Positions 11,113-22,185 of a DNA stretch of 64,000 bases are shown here, piece after piece (position 1 is the first letter of the stretch; every line of letters starts with the position of its first letter). Made by a program: the position numbers and the translations under genes. A model generated the notes under the pieces. The model was not told the origin of the DNA. It searched no databases and saw nothing but the letters and a program-made list of their open reading frames with translations. Location of the stretch: assembly GCA_963855995.1 (NCBI GenBank), contig OY979718.1:33334559-33398558 (forward strand). Direction: 5' to 3'. The stretch is from Muricea muricata. Its lineage: Eukaryota; Cnidaria; Anthozoa; Malacalcyonacea; Plexauridae.

Positions 11113-11278
11113 TAATAAAACAATTATTGAATTCGGTTCTCGCAGGATATGAGGAATTATTAAAGGCCTCGGTTTGTGTTATCTGCCTCAGCCTTCGGCT
11201 TCTGCACATAAGACAAACCTCTGCCTTAACATTTCCTCATATCCTGCTCGACCTCATTCAATAATTGTTTAATAATAT
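11113..11278. mobile_element. Foldback MITE
   Basis: AATAATAAAACAATTATTGA at the left pairs with TCAATAATTGTTTAATAATATT at the right; inner parts (GCAGGATATGAGGAA / TTCCTCATATCCTGC and GGCCTCGGTTTGTG / ACAAACCTCTGCC) continue the stem. The loop is around GCCTCAGCCTTCGGCTTC. Open frames within it are artefacts. Confidence 0.65.
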
Positions 11279-12233
11279 TTATGGTTAATATTTATGTCCT
11301 TTGCCTTTGCATTGGTTCCGTTAGCGCACTAACCTCGCGGTTCGTCAGTGACTTAAGCAACCTCGTTTCCAGGGCCATTTCCCTTTTTGACCGACGATCG
11401 TCCCACTCCATAAGTTGAGGATCTTATCCAACTGCGAAAAGTTGAAAAACCTACAGCATTAAACGACACCACACAAGGATTTTTTTCTATTTTTATTGAT
11501 CTTGCCAAGTTTTGTAATTCTTTTTGCTCGAATCATGAGAGATTTGCTGCCTGAATAATTTGACATTCCAAAATTTTTAGAGGGGGGGGGGGAGTTCACA
11601 TATTTGCTTCCCTGGCTTGTACGCCTATGTGTGGCAGCGAGTCAAGCCAAAATGTCGCAAGTCAGCACTGCCGGTATCAATTCCTGTTCTTGCTATGAGC
11701 CCTTTTGTGTTTAACCCCGTTGGGGTTAAGAATAAAAAAAATTTAGCGCTACAAAAAACGGTTAGATAATTTAAATACGTCACAAGATTGTGATAGCCAA
11801 CCTAGTCTACTGGCCAAGGCAAAATGTCACAAATGAACGAGGCTGGGATCAACTACCAGCACCCAATGAATTTCACACTGTGGACGAACCTGCCACATTA
11901 CAACAAAGATGGACAATCTGGCTCAATGAATTTGAGCCTTTCTGCGCTGCATCTGGAATAAAAGACGCCAAGCAGCTACGTGCCTTGCGACTTCACCTCG
12001 CTGGCACCGGAATACGAGAAACTTTTCGCAGTAAACCCACGAGAAAAAAGGGGAGGACAAAGACTACAAGAAGGCAGTGCATGAGCTAATTGAACACTTT
12101 TAACTGAACAAAAACATCCCACAAGCGACACCAAGCCTTCCTTACCACCACACCACTGACCAGGTGAGCGAATTAATAATTTTGTAACCCGACTACAAAC
12201 CCGTGCTGAGCACTGCCGCGACTATAATGATGC

Positions 12234-12723
12234 CGGTCTGTGGCAAATGTTTAATACACCCATTGTTCGTTTTGTACTTATTTTGTCTAACTCCAGCCAC
12301 TGTAGTTCATATAGTTAACAGTCAATAGTCTTCAAAAAGGTATCCACCGAATAGGATAGAAATTCAGACATAAAAACGACGTCTAAGATGAAAAAAGTAG
12401 TGTAATACACAACTTCATGTTTCCAACTGATGTCAGTGGCGCCACGAAGAATTACAAATTGCTGCTTCAATATCGAAATTTTATGCATTAAATAACGTAC
12501 GTATTTCGCTTAAAACGATATGGGTGTAACTTTGAAGATCTTTTCCCCCGATAAGCTTAATAAACCATGTATTAATTGTGGTAGAGTCGAAAAATATTGT
12601 TATAAATAGACACAAGTGTTACACGTTCTCTTTGTCGTTCATGTTTCTTTGTCGATTTCAGAATTCGTAAAATTGACCAATCACAGCGAAGTACAAAAGT
12701 TCTAAACATTTGCCACAGACCAG
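12234..12723. mobile_element. MITE inserted in gypsy gag, with target duplication
   Basis: Terminal inverted repeats CGGTCTGTGGCAAATGTTTA at the left and TAAACATTTGCCACAGACC-AG (minor differences) at the right. Flanking direct repeats ATGATGC at 12227-12233 and 12724-12730. Removing the 490 bases brings gag homology on both sides together, independent proof of the insertion. Non-coding. A 7-8 bp duplication would suit a hAT-type origin, but the assignment is tentative. Confidence 0.75.
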
Positions 12724-14885
12724 ATGATGCAAAGGATAGTCAAATTCGTGATCGTACTCTGACATTTGTTACTAGCAAACAGCTAAAAGCAAAGTTGTAC
12801 CAAGAAAGCGACTTCACCTTGACTAAGTTACTTGAAATCGTTTCTAGTTCATGACAAGGAGGCCTTAATCCTTACCAAGGCCAACCCTAACCCCGTTAAT
12901 CACCTCCACACCCCTCGATCAAGAAAACAGGAATTTCAGGGACGGTGTCACAAATTTAACAAAGTGGGACACTAGGCCCGTGATTGTCAGTGCAGCTATG
13001 GTCATAAATGCACCAAATGTTGCTAAGTTTGCCACAATGCAATCTGAACGAAAAGCTGAGGGAATTTTAGAAACTGAGTGTAATCGAAAAGTAGACGCAC
13101 CGACTAGCTGGATCAACCCTCTAGTCGCTGTAGATAAAGCAAATGGAGATATATGTACGCATATGCCTCGATATGCGGTAAGCCAACCAAGCCATTCAGA
13201 GAGAAAAGCACTCCGTTCCAACTGTCCAAAAGACACTGCAAGAGATCTCGAGTGCCAAAACATGGACAAAACTTGACCTCAACATGGCCTTCTACCAAAT
13301 CGAATTGGACCCTGATTCCCGTAACAGCACCACCTTCGCCGCACCAAAGGCCCTTCATCGGTACACCCGACTTCTGTTCGGAGTAAACATGGTTACTGAG
13401 AAAACTCAGAACCAGATCTGGCAAGTCCTCAAAGACACAACCGGCACGCACAACCTTCATGACGACATCCTAGTTGTAGGTGAAGACGAAAGAAAACGTG
13501 ATGAAAAGTCAGAGAAAACCTTTAGAAGCTCAAAGAGTGCGGACTGGCTCTAAGCTTTGACAAATGTCTTGTTGGTGTTAATAGCATCGCCTATTTGGGA
13601 GACATGCTCTCAAGTGATGGATTGCAGTTATCCGTGAGGAAAGGGTGAAAGCTATCGCATAAGTGCCTGCACCAAGGAACCATTTTTGTGCAAAGTTCAT
13701 TCACCAGTTTGCCACGATACCCGCTCCTCTCTGGGACCTAACAGCCAAAAATGCAAGAGGAAAATGGGGCTCCGAGAAGCAGCAGCATTTTCCAAATTAA
13801 ACATTTGTCAACTTGTACACCATCACAACCGAAACGCAAAAACCCGAGTAACCACACATGCATAACTAGTGGGCCATCCTTGATCCTTGAACAAGAGCAA
13901 CCTGATGGTCGATTTCGACCTGTCTATTATGCGAGTCGCAATTCGCAAACTCTTTAAAACTGAACAGCATTACTCCCAATTTGAACGAAAGCCCTCGCTG
14001 TGAACTGTGCATGCGAAAGGTTTTCCTGTTTCTCTACGGAACCGAATTTGAGATACGAACGGACCCTAAACCCTTGATCACAGTCCTAGGTGCAATTTCT
14101 AAGCCCTTATCTACTCAAATCGAAAGGTGGCTCCTTTTATCTGCTGCAATTTCGCTACAAAGTAACCCATAAGCAGAGAAAATACAACTCTGCTGATGTC
14201 CTAAGCCGCTTACCAGCTCCTCCTGCCCAATTTAGCGACTCCGCAGCAACAAAAGTTTATGCATGCAATGTAGTGAGCCAAGCCATGACGTCTGCTCGAA
14301 CCGCCAAAGAAGTTTAGCTTGCCTCTGAAAGAGATCCTACCTTAAAGTTAATCCGAGGTGCAGTTGCCAGTGGAGATTGGAAACATCTATCCGCTACCAT
14401 GTAGAAAGCTATTTCTGACGAGATCTGGGTCTTAGGACAAATCGTCATGCGCGGCAATCGTACTATCATACCTGAGAGCCTCTGGAACCAGACATTGTCA
14501 CTAGCACACGAGGGACATCAGGGCAGTGTTCGTATGAAAGCCAGATTCTAAGAAAAAGTATGGTGACCAAACATGAACAAACCGGTCGAACAGCTTGTTA
14601 AGGCTTGCTATCAATGCCAATTAGTGGGAACACTACCCAAACTAGAACCTGTACGGTCGACAAAGCCTCCGGAGGCCTTTGAAACGACATTGCAGTTGAC
14701 CTCCTCGAAGTCCTAGCTGGTAACCATCTCTTAGTAGTGGTTCGAGGCAGATTCAGAACACACGGTTTTTCCCAAACCGTCCGAAGCGATAATTGTTCCC
14801 CTTTCGGCTCAACAGAGTTTGCAAGCTTCTTAGAACACCTTGGCATTGAACCCAGAAAAGGCATACACTACTGACTCAAGAGTAA

Positions 14886-15066
14886 AGGCTGATTTCCTTT
14901 CAGTGCAAAATGTCGCGCGATCGATTTTTAGTGAGCGCTTTCTTTTGAAATGTGTGAAGTCAAGCACAGCTAATGAGATTTGTTCCGCTTGACTGTTGGT
15001 AATTCAAAAGAAAGCGCTCGCTAAAAGTCGATCGCGCGACATTTTGCACTGAATAGAAATCCGCCT
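14886..15066. mobile_element. PIF/Harbinger-like MITE in gypsy integrase
   Basis: A 181-bp element: arms of about 65 bases, AGGCTGATTTCCTTTCAGTG ... GCGCTTTCTTTTGAA on the left and its complement on the right ending AATAGAAATCCGCCT. Flanked by TAA at 14883-14885 and 15067-15069. A TWA 3-bp duplication is the PIF/Harbinger signature. It interrupts the integrase core coding sequence exactly at the junction of two homologous pieces. The arms contain TCGCGCGA, CpG-rich against an AT-rich background. Confidence 0.8.
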
Positions 15067-15624
15067 TAACGACGAAGTTGAGAGATTCAACCAAACCATC
15101 GTGAAAGTCATCCGTATAGCCAATCTTCAAGGTACAAACTGAAAGACTGCGTTCGAGAACTTCCTTTTCAATATCGAACAACGCCTCACTCTACAACTGG
15201 TCTGTCACCACACTCCGTGACAAGCTTCTCAAGCTAACAATAGCCTAGGACAGAGCAAACGAAGCGGAATGTTAACTCCTTAAAGAAAGAGACGCTCTGT
15301 ATAAACAAAAAGAGAACACATTCTGCAGGACACATGTGCATTGAAAAAACCCCGCGAAAACATGTTGGATACATGCGTCGAATCAACACCCTACAAAGTT
15401 CTCCAGAAAGACGGCAACAGCTTATTACTAGACAACGAAGAAGATGTTCGAAAAATGCCCATGTAAAAAAATTGGCCAAGTAGTCAAGTGACAATGCTCT
15501 TGCAGAGACGATAATACCAATAAATTCAAACCTTCCAGTCTGAACACCACAAACTCCTTCTGAACCACAGCCTGTGCGTCAAAGGAGTGCACCGTCTAGA
15601 TACGAAGACAATGTACTCGTTTAA

Positions 15625-16230
15625 TCTGTAAGTGGTATGATTCACAGTTAGTATACACATTATTGGACATTTCAAGATGACATTTATGAAGAAAGAACAA
15701 TCGTACACTTTTAGTTTTAATGAAAGAACAATCGTACATTTCTAAGATGACAGTTTTAGTTTAAGTAGGTAGAAGATGTAGTATCTTACATTAGTATCTT
15801 TAATTAAGGTATTGAAAAAGGGTTTTGTATAAAAATAAAGTCTTTAGTATTGTGTAGTTAAATTCTCGTAAAACGTTTTGTTAAAAATATTGCTGATATT
15901 GCTGATAATTCTAATTAATGTCGATGCATGGTTCCAACAACTGTATTGAAGCGAAACGTAGCTTATTTTATTCGGTTTCGTGGGCACTTAGAACTAATGG
16001 TATGGACACAGAAGAATACGCTACATTTCGCTACGATACGTTTGAAGTAGAAAATGGGCTGAATCAGCTATTATCTTGATATCGAGTTGGTAGTATAATT
16101 AATTGTTCAACAAAAATTTGCATGAAGATATAATTGTGATTTTATGGAGCTTTTTCTTAACTAATTGGACATGTGCTAAAGTGGCGGCTCCATTATGTTA
16201 GATAAGCAAATTACTCTGAAGCAAAAATGG
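15625..16230. other. Spacer downstream of gypsy pol
   Basis: Holds a short direct repeat (GAAAGAACAATCGTACA at about 15691 and 15722). The gypsy 3' untranslated region and 3' LTR should be here, but no LTR could be recognised because no 5' partner was found. Confidence 0.4.
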
Positions 16231-16638
<408 letters not shown>

Positions 16639-17129
16639 AAGCGAAATCAAGCGAAATGCTGCTAAATTGAAAAGCGAATTTAGCGAATCTAAAGCGTATT
16701 TAGCGAAGCTGCTAAAATGAAATCTGTGCGTTTCATGGATTGCTAAATATTCTTGAATATCCGCTGACAATAGGGGCACGCACATGTGACAAGTCAAGCC
16801 ATTTCGAAAATAATTAAGCTCTAATTATATATCTAGCACACAACAACACAATCCACCATCTGCTTTAGAAGTCATGGGATGCACGCAGCTCATTTATTCT
16901 GTTAACCTAATATTTATTATTATTATTATTATTAATCACAATATTTTTACACGGTTACAAACAAACGGTTACTTAAAATTACAAAAAAAATACTCGAAAG
17001 TGATCTTCCAACTGGCCGTGCTTAATTACAGGTATTAAACTACTATACTTTACAATGATAAGACTAAATTAGTTATACAAAATATATAAAAATAATGAGT
17101 AACTACTATACACAAGTATGATTTATTTA

Positions 17130-20126
17130 TTATCTCGTGTCACATCTTAATAATGATTTAAAAATGGATATGTTTTCTGATTTTTTAAGACTAATAGGCA
17201 ATGCATTCCAGTTTTCTGCACCTCTATACCCAAATGAGCATTTCATATAATTTGTTCTTGGTTTTGGCAATACCAAGTTAACACCTGACTGCCTGGTATT
17301 ATGATTATGTATGTCACAAGTATTTGTGAATATATTCCTCATGTAGTCAGGAGCCAATTTCTTATTTATTTTGTACATGAGGACAGAAAGTTGTTGATTT
17401 CGTCTTTGTCCAAGATTTGGAATATTCAACTTACTTAAAATGTCAATTGATCTTGTTGTATAACTCTCTCTAGTAATTATACGAAATGCTCTATTTTGGA
17501 GTTTCTGAACTTTATTTGACAATGTAGCACCGAGACAGCCCCATATTTGTGCACAATAATCGAAATAAGGCTGAATTAATGACTTGTATATAACTATTAA
17601 GGTAGGGAAATCAACCGTATCTCGTACTTGTCGAAGACTAGCAAGCGCTGAGGTAACTTTGGTTGTAATGTGATCAATCTGCGCATTCCAGCTCAAAGAC
17701 TCATCTATACACAGACCTAAGGATTTTGTCTTTTTTACCCTTTTGATATTGAAATCTCCAACATTAATAGTTTGATCAGATATCAATTGGCTCAATCGTT
17801 TCTTAGAACCAATTAACATGTACTCCGTTTTGCTTTTATTAAGAGTTAGTTTGCTTGCGGACAACCAATTTGCAATATTGCTTAAATCATCGCTCAATGA
17901 TTCAACAATTTCATTTATATCATCACTTGCTGTTGCAATTTGTGTATCGTCAGCAAACAAATGAGGTTCTGTTTTTTGTAAACAACACGGTAAGTCGTTA
18001 ATATAGATAAGGAATAACAACGGTCCTAAGCCCGAGCCTTGCGGTATACCAGTTTTCATCATTAGCGGGCCGGATTGGTTGCCATTCACATAGCAATACT
18101 GGGTTCTGTTTAACAGATAAGACGTAAGCCAAGAATGCGCAGACCCCTTGATTCCATAAGATTGAATTTTGTCTAGCAAAATACCATGATCTACAGTGTC
18201 AAATGCTTTTTTAAGATCCAGAAATATGACCCCATTGATCTTACCGATATCAATATTTTGATACCATTTATTAGTAATATCCAATAACGCAGTAACTGTT
18301 GATTGAAAAGGCCGGAACCCATGTTGGGAATTTGTTAGCAAGTCATGATTGTTTAAGTATTCATAGATCTGGTTGTAGATCAGCTTTTCAAAAATTCTTT
18401 CAACTGTCGATATTATAGAGATTGGCCTATAATTTGTCATTTCATCCTTGGCCTCCGATTTATAAATGGGAATAACTTTGGAAGTTTTCCAATCATTTGG
18501 GAAAACCCCTGTTAAAATAGGCTGATTAAATATTAATGTAAGTGATGATGAAATACATGGTGCCGCTATTTTTAGAATTTTTGCAGAAATACCGTCGATC
18601 CCCGATGCTTTATTAGTGTTCATATTTTGAAGTAATAATTGAACTTCATTTGATGCAATTTCATGAAACTTGGGAAATGCATGTCCAGCAGGATTAATGT
18701 CGTTCAAAAAACTCATAGGGGAAACATTCGATTGAGGAATTTCGCGAGCTAACGTTTCACCTAATCGAACAAAGTAATTATTGAACGTATCCGGGATAGA
18801 TGTTCCATCTATCATCTCACCATTTTCAGCTTTTATTTCAATACTTTTGTTTCGATTTGAAGATTTATTTAAAATTTCATTAATTGTTTTCCAAGTCTGT
18901 TTTATATTACCAGAATGACTGTGTAAACTTTTTTCATAATAAGTACGTTTAGACTTTTTTATCAGTCTATTATATTGATTTTTTGCCTTTTTGTAATTCA
19001 GCCATTTCTCAGAGGTATTGACTGAGCGCGCCTGTCTATGCAGGAATTTAAGATGACGTTTTTGTCCTATTAAATCGGGTGTTAGCCATGCCAGACTTTT
19101 ACCTGACACTTTCCGCTTTTTTATTGGCGCATGCTTATCCCAAATCCTGAAAAAAGTATTCTTCCAATTTAACCAGGATGTATTCACATCCTGTTTATCA
19201 AGGTCCAAGTTGAAAAAGGAAATCTGCAGATCACTTAAAAACACCCGCTCATCAAAATTCTTGTAGTCACGGTACTCAATTACTTTCCCTCTTTCCTTAA
19301 CAATTTTAGATTTTCTGATCCCATAGATTAAATAATGGTCACTTATGCATACAGTTGAAACTCCGCATAAGGTAATATCATTTGGATTTGTGGTATAAAA
19401 ATGATGAATAAGAGTTCGACTATTTTCAGTAACTCTGGTTGGTTCATTTATTAGTTGCTCATATTGATATAATCTTGTGATAAATTTGAATTCAAGAGCT
19501 TGAGATGAAATTTCAGTAGGAAGGAAGTCATAATTCATATCACCTATAATTATGCTTTCTTTGTCACTTTGATCAATCAATTGCAAGCAGTTCTCAAATT
19601 TATAGAGGGAATCAATTGAATCGCTTGGTGGGCGATACCATGTAGTAATGAAAAAAGGCTTTACATTTTTTGTTACAATTTCAATTGTAAGAATTTCAAT
19701 ATCAGGATCGTTTAAGTCAGATCTGATTCGATAATTAATTGAATCCTTGATATAAAAGCCAATACCACCACCAGATCTATTTCTGTGTTTATAAATCCAA
19801 GTATAACCTTGAACTGTTATCAATGGAATTGGGATGCTATTATCTAGTCGAGTCTCGTTAATTGCTAGAACATGTATTTCTTTATTATTCATAAGAATCC
19901 TAAGTTCATCAATATGTTTTAGCAAACTTGCGACATTTAAAGAAGGTATTTTAAATCCTTGTATATTTGAAATCGATTGATGAACATTAGTAGTCTTAGG
20001 TTCAATATCAATGTAGGGGCTGTGCTCAGTGCTTGTTATATTGTAGGTTTTCTTATTACTATTGATTGTGAATTCTGTTTCAGAGTTTTCATTATCTCGT
20101 GATTGATTCCTATTGTCATAAACTAG
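17130..20126 (-). CDS. LINE ORF2: APE-type endonuclease and reverse transcriptase
   Basis: Target-primed reverse transcription enzyme. From the first Met (19925) there are 931 uninterrupted codons, and the same frame is open for 67 more codons back to the ORF1 stop at 20127. The endonuclease covers about the first 220 residues: INETRLD, a conserved SGGGIGFYIKD block, WYRPPSD, IIGDMNYDF and the terminal SDHYLI, so catalytic Glu, Asp and His are present. The conserved LNVASL-KHIDEL entry strand of the endonuclease lies upstream of the first Met, which argues that translation enters from ORF1 rather than at that Met. RT motifs: FLDLKKAFDTVDH (about 565-577), GIPQGSGLGP (about 624-633), LFADDTQ (about 655-661), all intact. 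A typical C-terminal RT-connection domain follows to the stop at 17130. Intact length and motifs suggest a fairly young copy. Confidence 0.9.
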   Translation of the reverse strand, partial: LVYDNRNQSRDNENSETEFTINSNKKTYNITSTEHSPYIDIEPKTTNVHQSISNIQGFKIPSLNVASLLKHIDELRILMNNKEIHVLAINETRLDNSIPIPLITVQGYTWIYKHRNRSGGGIGFYIKDSINYRIRSDLNDPDIEILTIEIVTKNVKPFFITTWYRPPSDSIDSLYKFENCLQLIDQSDKESIIIGDMNYDFLPTEISSQALEFKFITRLYQYEQLINEPTRVTENSRTLIHHFYTTNPNDITLCGVSTVCISDHYLIYGIRKSKIVKERGKVIEYRDYKNFDERVFLSDLQISFFNLDLDKQDVNTSWLNWKNTFFRIWDKHAPIKKRKVSGKSLAWLTPDLIGQKRHLKFLHRQARSVNTSEKWLNYKKAKNQYNRLIKKSKRTYYEKSLHSHSGNIKQTWKTINEILNKSSNRNKSIEIKAENGEMIDGTSIPDTFNNYFVRLGETLAREIPQSNVSPMSFLNDINPAGHAFPKFHEIASNEVQLLLQNMNTNKASGIDGISAKILKIAAPCISSSLTLIFNQPILTGVFPNDWKTSKVIPIYKSEAKDEMTNYRPISIISTVERIFEKLIYNQIYEYLNNHDLLTNSQHGFRPFQSTVTALLDITNKWYQNIDIGKINGVIFLDLKKAFDTVDHGILLDKIQSYGIKGSAHSWLTSYLLNRTQYCYVNGNQSGPLMMKTGIPQGSGLGPLLFLIYINDLPCCLQKTEPHLFADDTQIATASDDINEIVESLSDDLSNIANWLSASKLTLNKSKTEYMLIGSKKRLSQLISDQTINVGDFNIKRVKKTKSLGLCIDESLSWNAQIDHITTKVTSALASLRQVRDTVDFPTLIVIYKSLIQPYFDYCAQIWGCLGATLSNKVQKLQNRAFRIITRESYTTRSIDILSKLNIPNLGQRRNQQLSVLMYKINKKLAPDYMRNIFTNTCDIHNHNTRQSGVNLVLPKPRTNYMKCSFGYRGAENWNALPISLKKSENISIFKSLLRCDTR

Positions 20127-20129
20127 TCA
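20121..20129 (-). promoter_or_regulatory. Readthrough-type stop context between LINE ORF1 and ORF2
   Basis: ORF1 ends in TGA (20129-20127) followed by CTA GTT. The next 67 codons are open and run in the same frame into the endonuclease with no ATG. UGA followed by CUAG is the context known from mammalian genes to allow programmed stop-codon readthrough. Here it would make an ORF1-ORF2 fusion carrying the complete endonuclease N-terminus. That it works this way in this element is inference. Confidence 0.6.
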
Positions 20130-21250
20130 ATTTTTAAGAAAATCGATATAATTTTTGGCCAGTATTGCAGTACCTTTTCTATTTAAATGCAGCCCTGATC
20201 CATTTAAATGCTTAGTATCTATATTATCATGTCTAATGAAGTACCAGTTGGCCTCTTCACAAAGATTAGACAACAATGCATTAGTTTCGTGTATTTTACT
20301 ATTTACCGCCAAGTCTTGTCTCCTCACAATTTCAGATATAGCAATTTCTGTAGTCGGATTCCTAGTTACTATACCTTGGCATAACAGCTTCATTCCATCT
20401 GTTAGCTCCTTTGGTTCCTTGTTCTGTAAACATTGGTCCCAACGTGCAAAACGACCAGTTTGGGCTTTTTATCCAAAGTTGGTTGCACATAATGCTCCAT
20501 GTCCGCTATTGTTGCTCCTGGGAATGTTTTCACTTGAACTCTTTGACCGACTGACCGAGCAAGTTTCGTTGGTTGTAACATCTTTACCATAGAGTCTCCA
20601 AGGATTACGGCTGGTCCTTTAGTTGACTTTACTTTATCATTATCAAACTTTTTTCGAATGTTTGGTTGCTTTTTATCATTATGTTGACCTTGTGCTTGTG
20701 CCGTCCTGTCTTTAAATCCCATGGTGGACTTTGACTTGATACCAGATTGCTCATCATCAGTACTTAGAACTTCGTAACGATTAGTTAATGTAATACTTGA
20801 TTGCGCAGCTTCAGATTTTTGCTTCGAATTATGTTTTACATTCCGCTTTTTTTCATTCTGAATTTGAAATGGTTGTTCTGTATCAGCATCGATATACGGG
20901 GCCGTTTGGATTAGCCTTATTGCTGTAGTAAGACTTAGCCGTTCGTTTTCCATATCTTCAACTTTTGTTTTCATGTCCGAAGCTATAAGGGTTAAGTTTA
21001 TTATCTTATCCCGAAGGGCTTGGTTTTCATTCTTTAATTCTTGATTTTCCCATTTTAATTCACTCATTAAAAGGTGTTGTTCATTATCTTTTGTCTCAAA
21101 CACCACTTGTTCCAGGTCATTAATTCTCTTGATAAATGCAGAATTTAATTCATTCATTTTATTCTCCAAATATTTAAAAGCATCATTGAATGATTCATCA
21201 ACAAATGGGCGGTTATCATTGTTTTCGTCTCTCGAGTCATCAAAATTCAA
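20127..21250 (-). pseudogene. LINE ORF1: coiled coil plus SGNH esterase, one frameshift
   Basis: First ORF of the CR1-type LINE. The N-terminal part (21250 to about 20870) is acidic then helical, with heptad-like Leu/Ile/Asn/Glu repeats (NQALRDKIINL and neighbours), likely a coiled coil for trimerisation on RNA. The C-terminal part is an SGNH/GDSL-type esterase: AVILGDSMVKML (nucleophile Ser), LVVLHVGTN (block III) and, after a frame change, SGLHLNRKGT carrying the catalytic His. The frame of the first 282 codons ends at 20402. The remainder continues in another frame from about 20430 to 20127, so a single-base indel lies near 20425. The last segment is in frame with ORF2. Esterase-bearing ORF1 proteins are known in CR1 and L2 elements. 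Confidence 0.8.
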
Positions 21251-21334
21251 AGTCGAAGCAGTATACTTCTCGCCAACATGGTTGTCTATTTTCGAGCCTT
21301 CGCTTGAATTTGGACTTGCCAGCTTCTCCGATAT

Positions 21335-22185
21335 AACATATTGTTCTTTTACGTTGTGAACATATTGTTCTTTTTCTCAGGAATATGTTTAATTTCTTTG
21401 GTGATAATCTCTTTCTGGAGATCTGCGCAACTTCGGTCGAAAAAACTGTGTTATTTCATGATTATGGTTTTGTCCTGTTGCGATTTGCTTACGGTATTAA
21501 CTCATCACCCAGTAACAGCACTTCTCGCGATATCATGCTTCACAGAAAAGATTAACAGGGACTCTGGTTGGTGGTCACTTATCGACCAGTTATCGAACAT
21601 ATCCCTTATTTTCTCGTTACTCGCTCTCTTCGTGGCGAATTTTGATCGATATTTGTCGACATATCATCCTATACTTCATCGAACATCTGTGACGAAGAGA
21701 AAACGTTTAACTCTTTTTATCTTCTTAATTATTTTTGAAATAATACTGGCTGTGCCGTCCATAAACAACCTGGTTATAAATCAAGTAATGGTTTTACTTA
21801 TATTTGGTATTATGTTGGTTCTTTCCATGCTGTTTTTCAACTACAAATTGTTTACAATTGCTAGGACAAGTCGTAGGAGAGACAAAGTGTCACCTCAGAT
21901 GAAAAAATCGTTTTGTTTGAAAAAGATATCCAGTTGTTTGCTGGCAGTCGCTTGTCTATTGTTTTACTTACTCCAAGTTTGGTCTATCTTTTACTACGCC
22001 TAACTATGCAAGAAAAAATATTTACTTTAGAGATTTTGCCACATATAGCGCTGTGGGCCAAAACATCAAGTTCAATGAACTCAACATTTAACTGTTTAAT
22101 ATTTTACTGGAAAAACAAGATACTACGAGATGAAGGAATGAAAGTTATTAAAAGTATCAAAATATGTCAAAAGAACCAAACGTAG
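21335..22185 (+). pseudogene. Rhodopsin-like G-protein-coupled receptor, broken
   Basis: A seven-helix receptor of the intronless cnidarian rhodopsin-like type. Numbering from 21341 (a TTG, not a real start): TM1 about 7-26, TM2 about 38-62, TM3 about 84-100 ending in NFDRYLSTYHP (Asp102-Arg103-Tyr104, the DRY motif), TM4 about 124-142, TM5 about 147-168, TM6 about 194-212. At about 21965-21990 the frame changes; TM6 end, TM7 and the tail (FNCLIFYWKN then ILRDEGMKV) continue in the frame that ends at 22185. No ATG exists upstream before LINE sequence is reached, so the N-terminus and start are gone. With one frameshift and a lost start it is a pseudogene, probably beheaded by the LINE. Ligand cannot be inferred. 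Confidence 0.75.

Larger units (their letters stand above)
11790..15620 (+). pseudogene. Ty3/gypsy retrotransposon gag-pol, dead
   Basis: A decayed gag-pol read rightward through many frameshifts and stops. Gag pieces lie at 11790-12233 and resume at 12731 (a RDRTLTFVTSKQLKAKLYQE stretch, then LTKLLEIVS). Reverse transcriptase pieces: SWINPLVAVDKANGDI (about 13105-13155), DLNMAFYQIELDPDSRNSTT (about 13275-13335, motif A region) and LHDDILVVG (about 13460), the last keeping the DD but with the usual Tyr replaced. RNase H remnants follow (about 13880-14220, ending in HKQRKYNSADVLSRLP). The integrase zinc module is at about 14490-14630 (H-x3-H and CYQC), and integrase core fragments around 14820-15120 are interrupted by a MITE. 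The last recognisable codons end near 15619. No LTR pair was found at either side. The RT/RNase H/integrase order identifies the Ty3/gypsy class; the clade is not determined. Confidence 0.85.
16902..21334 (-). mobile_element. CR1-type non-LTR retrotransposon (LINE), near full length
   Basis: Read leftward: 5' end near 21334, ORF1 (21250-20127), ORF2 (20126-17130), a 3' untranslated region of about 200 bases, and a terminal (TAA)n run at about 16940-16910 (seen as ATTATT on the plus strand). An ORF1 with coiled coil and SGNH esterase, followed by an APE endonuclease/RT ORF2, places it in the CR1/L2 group. The 5' end abuts receptor coding sequence at 21335-21374. There a 16-base block (AACATATTGTTCTTTT) is repeated twice, 8 bases apart, marking the junction. 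A matching duplication at the 3' end was not found. Confidence 0.85.

Noticed and set aside
13113-13460. Minus-strand frames over the gypsy RT
   Set aside because: Opposite-strand shadows of the degraded pol; the plus-strand pieces carry the conserved motifs.
11300-15900. LTR pair for the gypsy element
   Set aside because: No matching direct repeats found by eye on either side of gag-pol; only short unrelated repeats.
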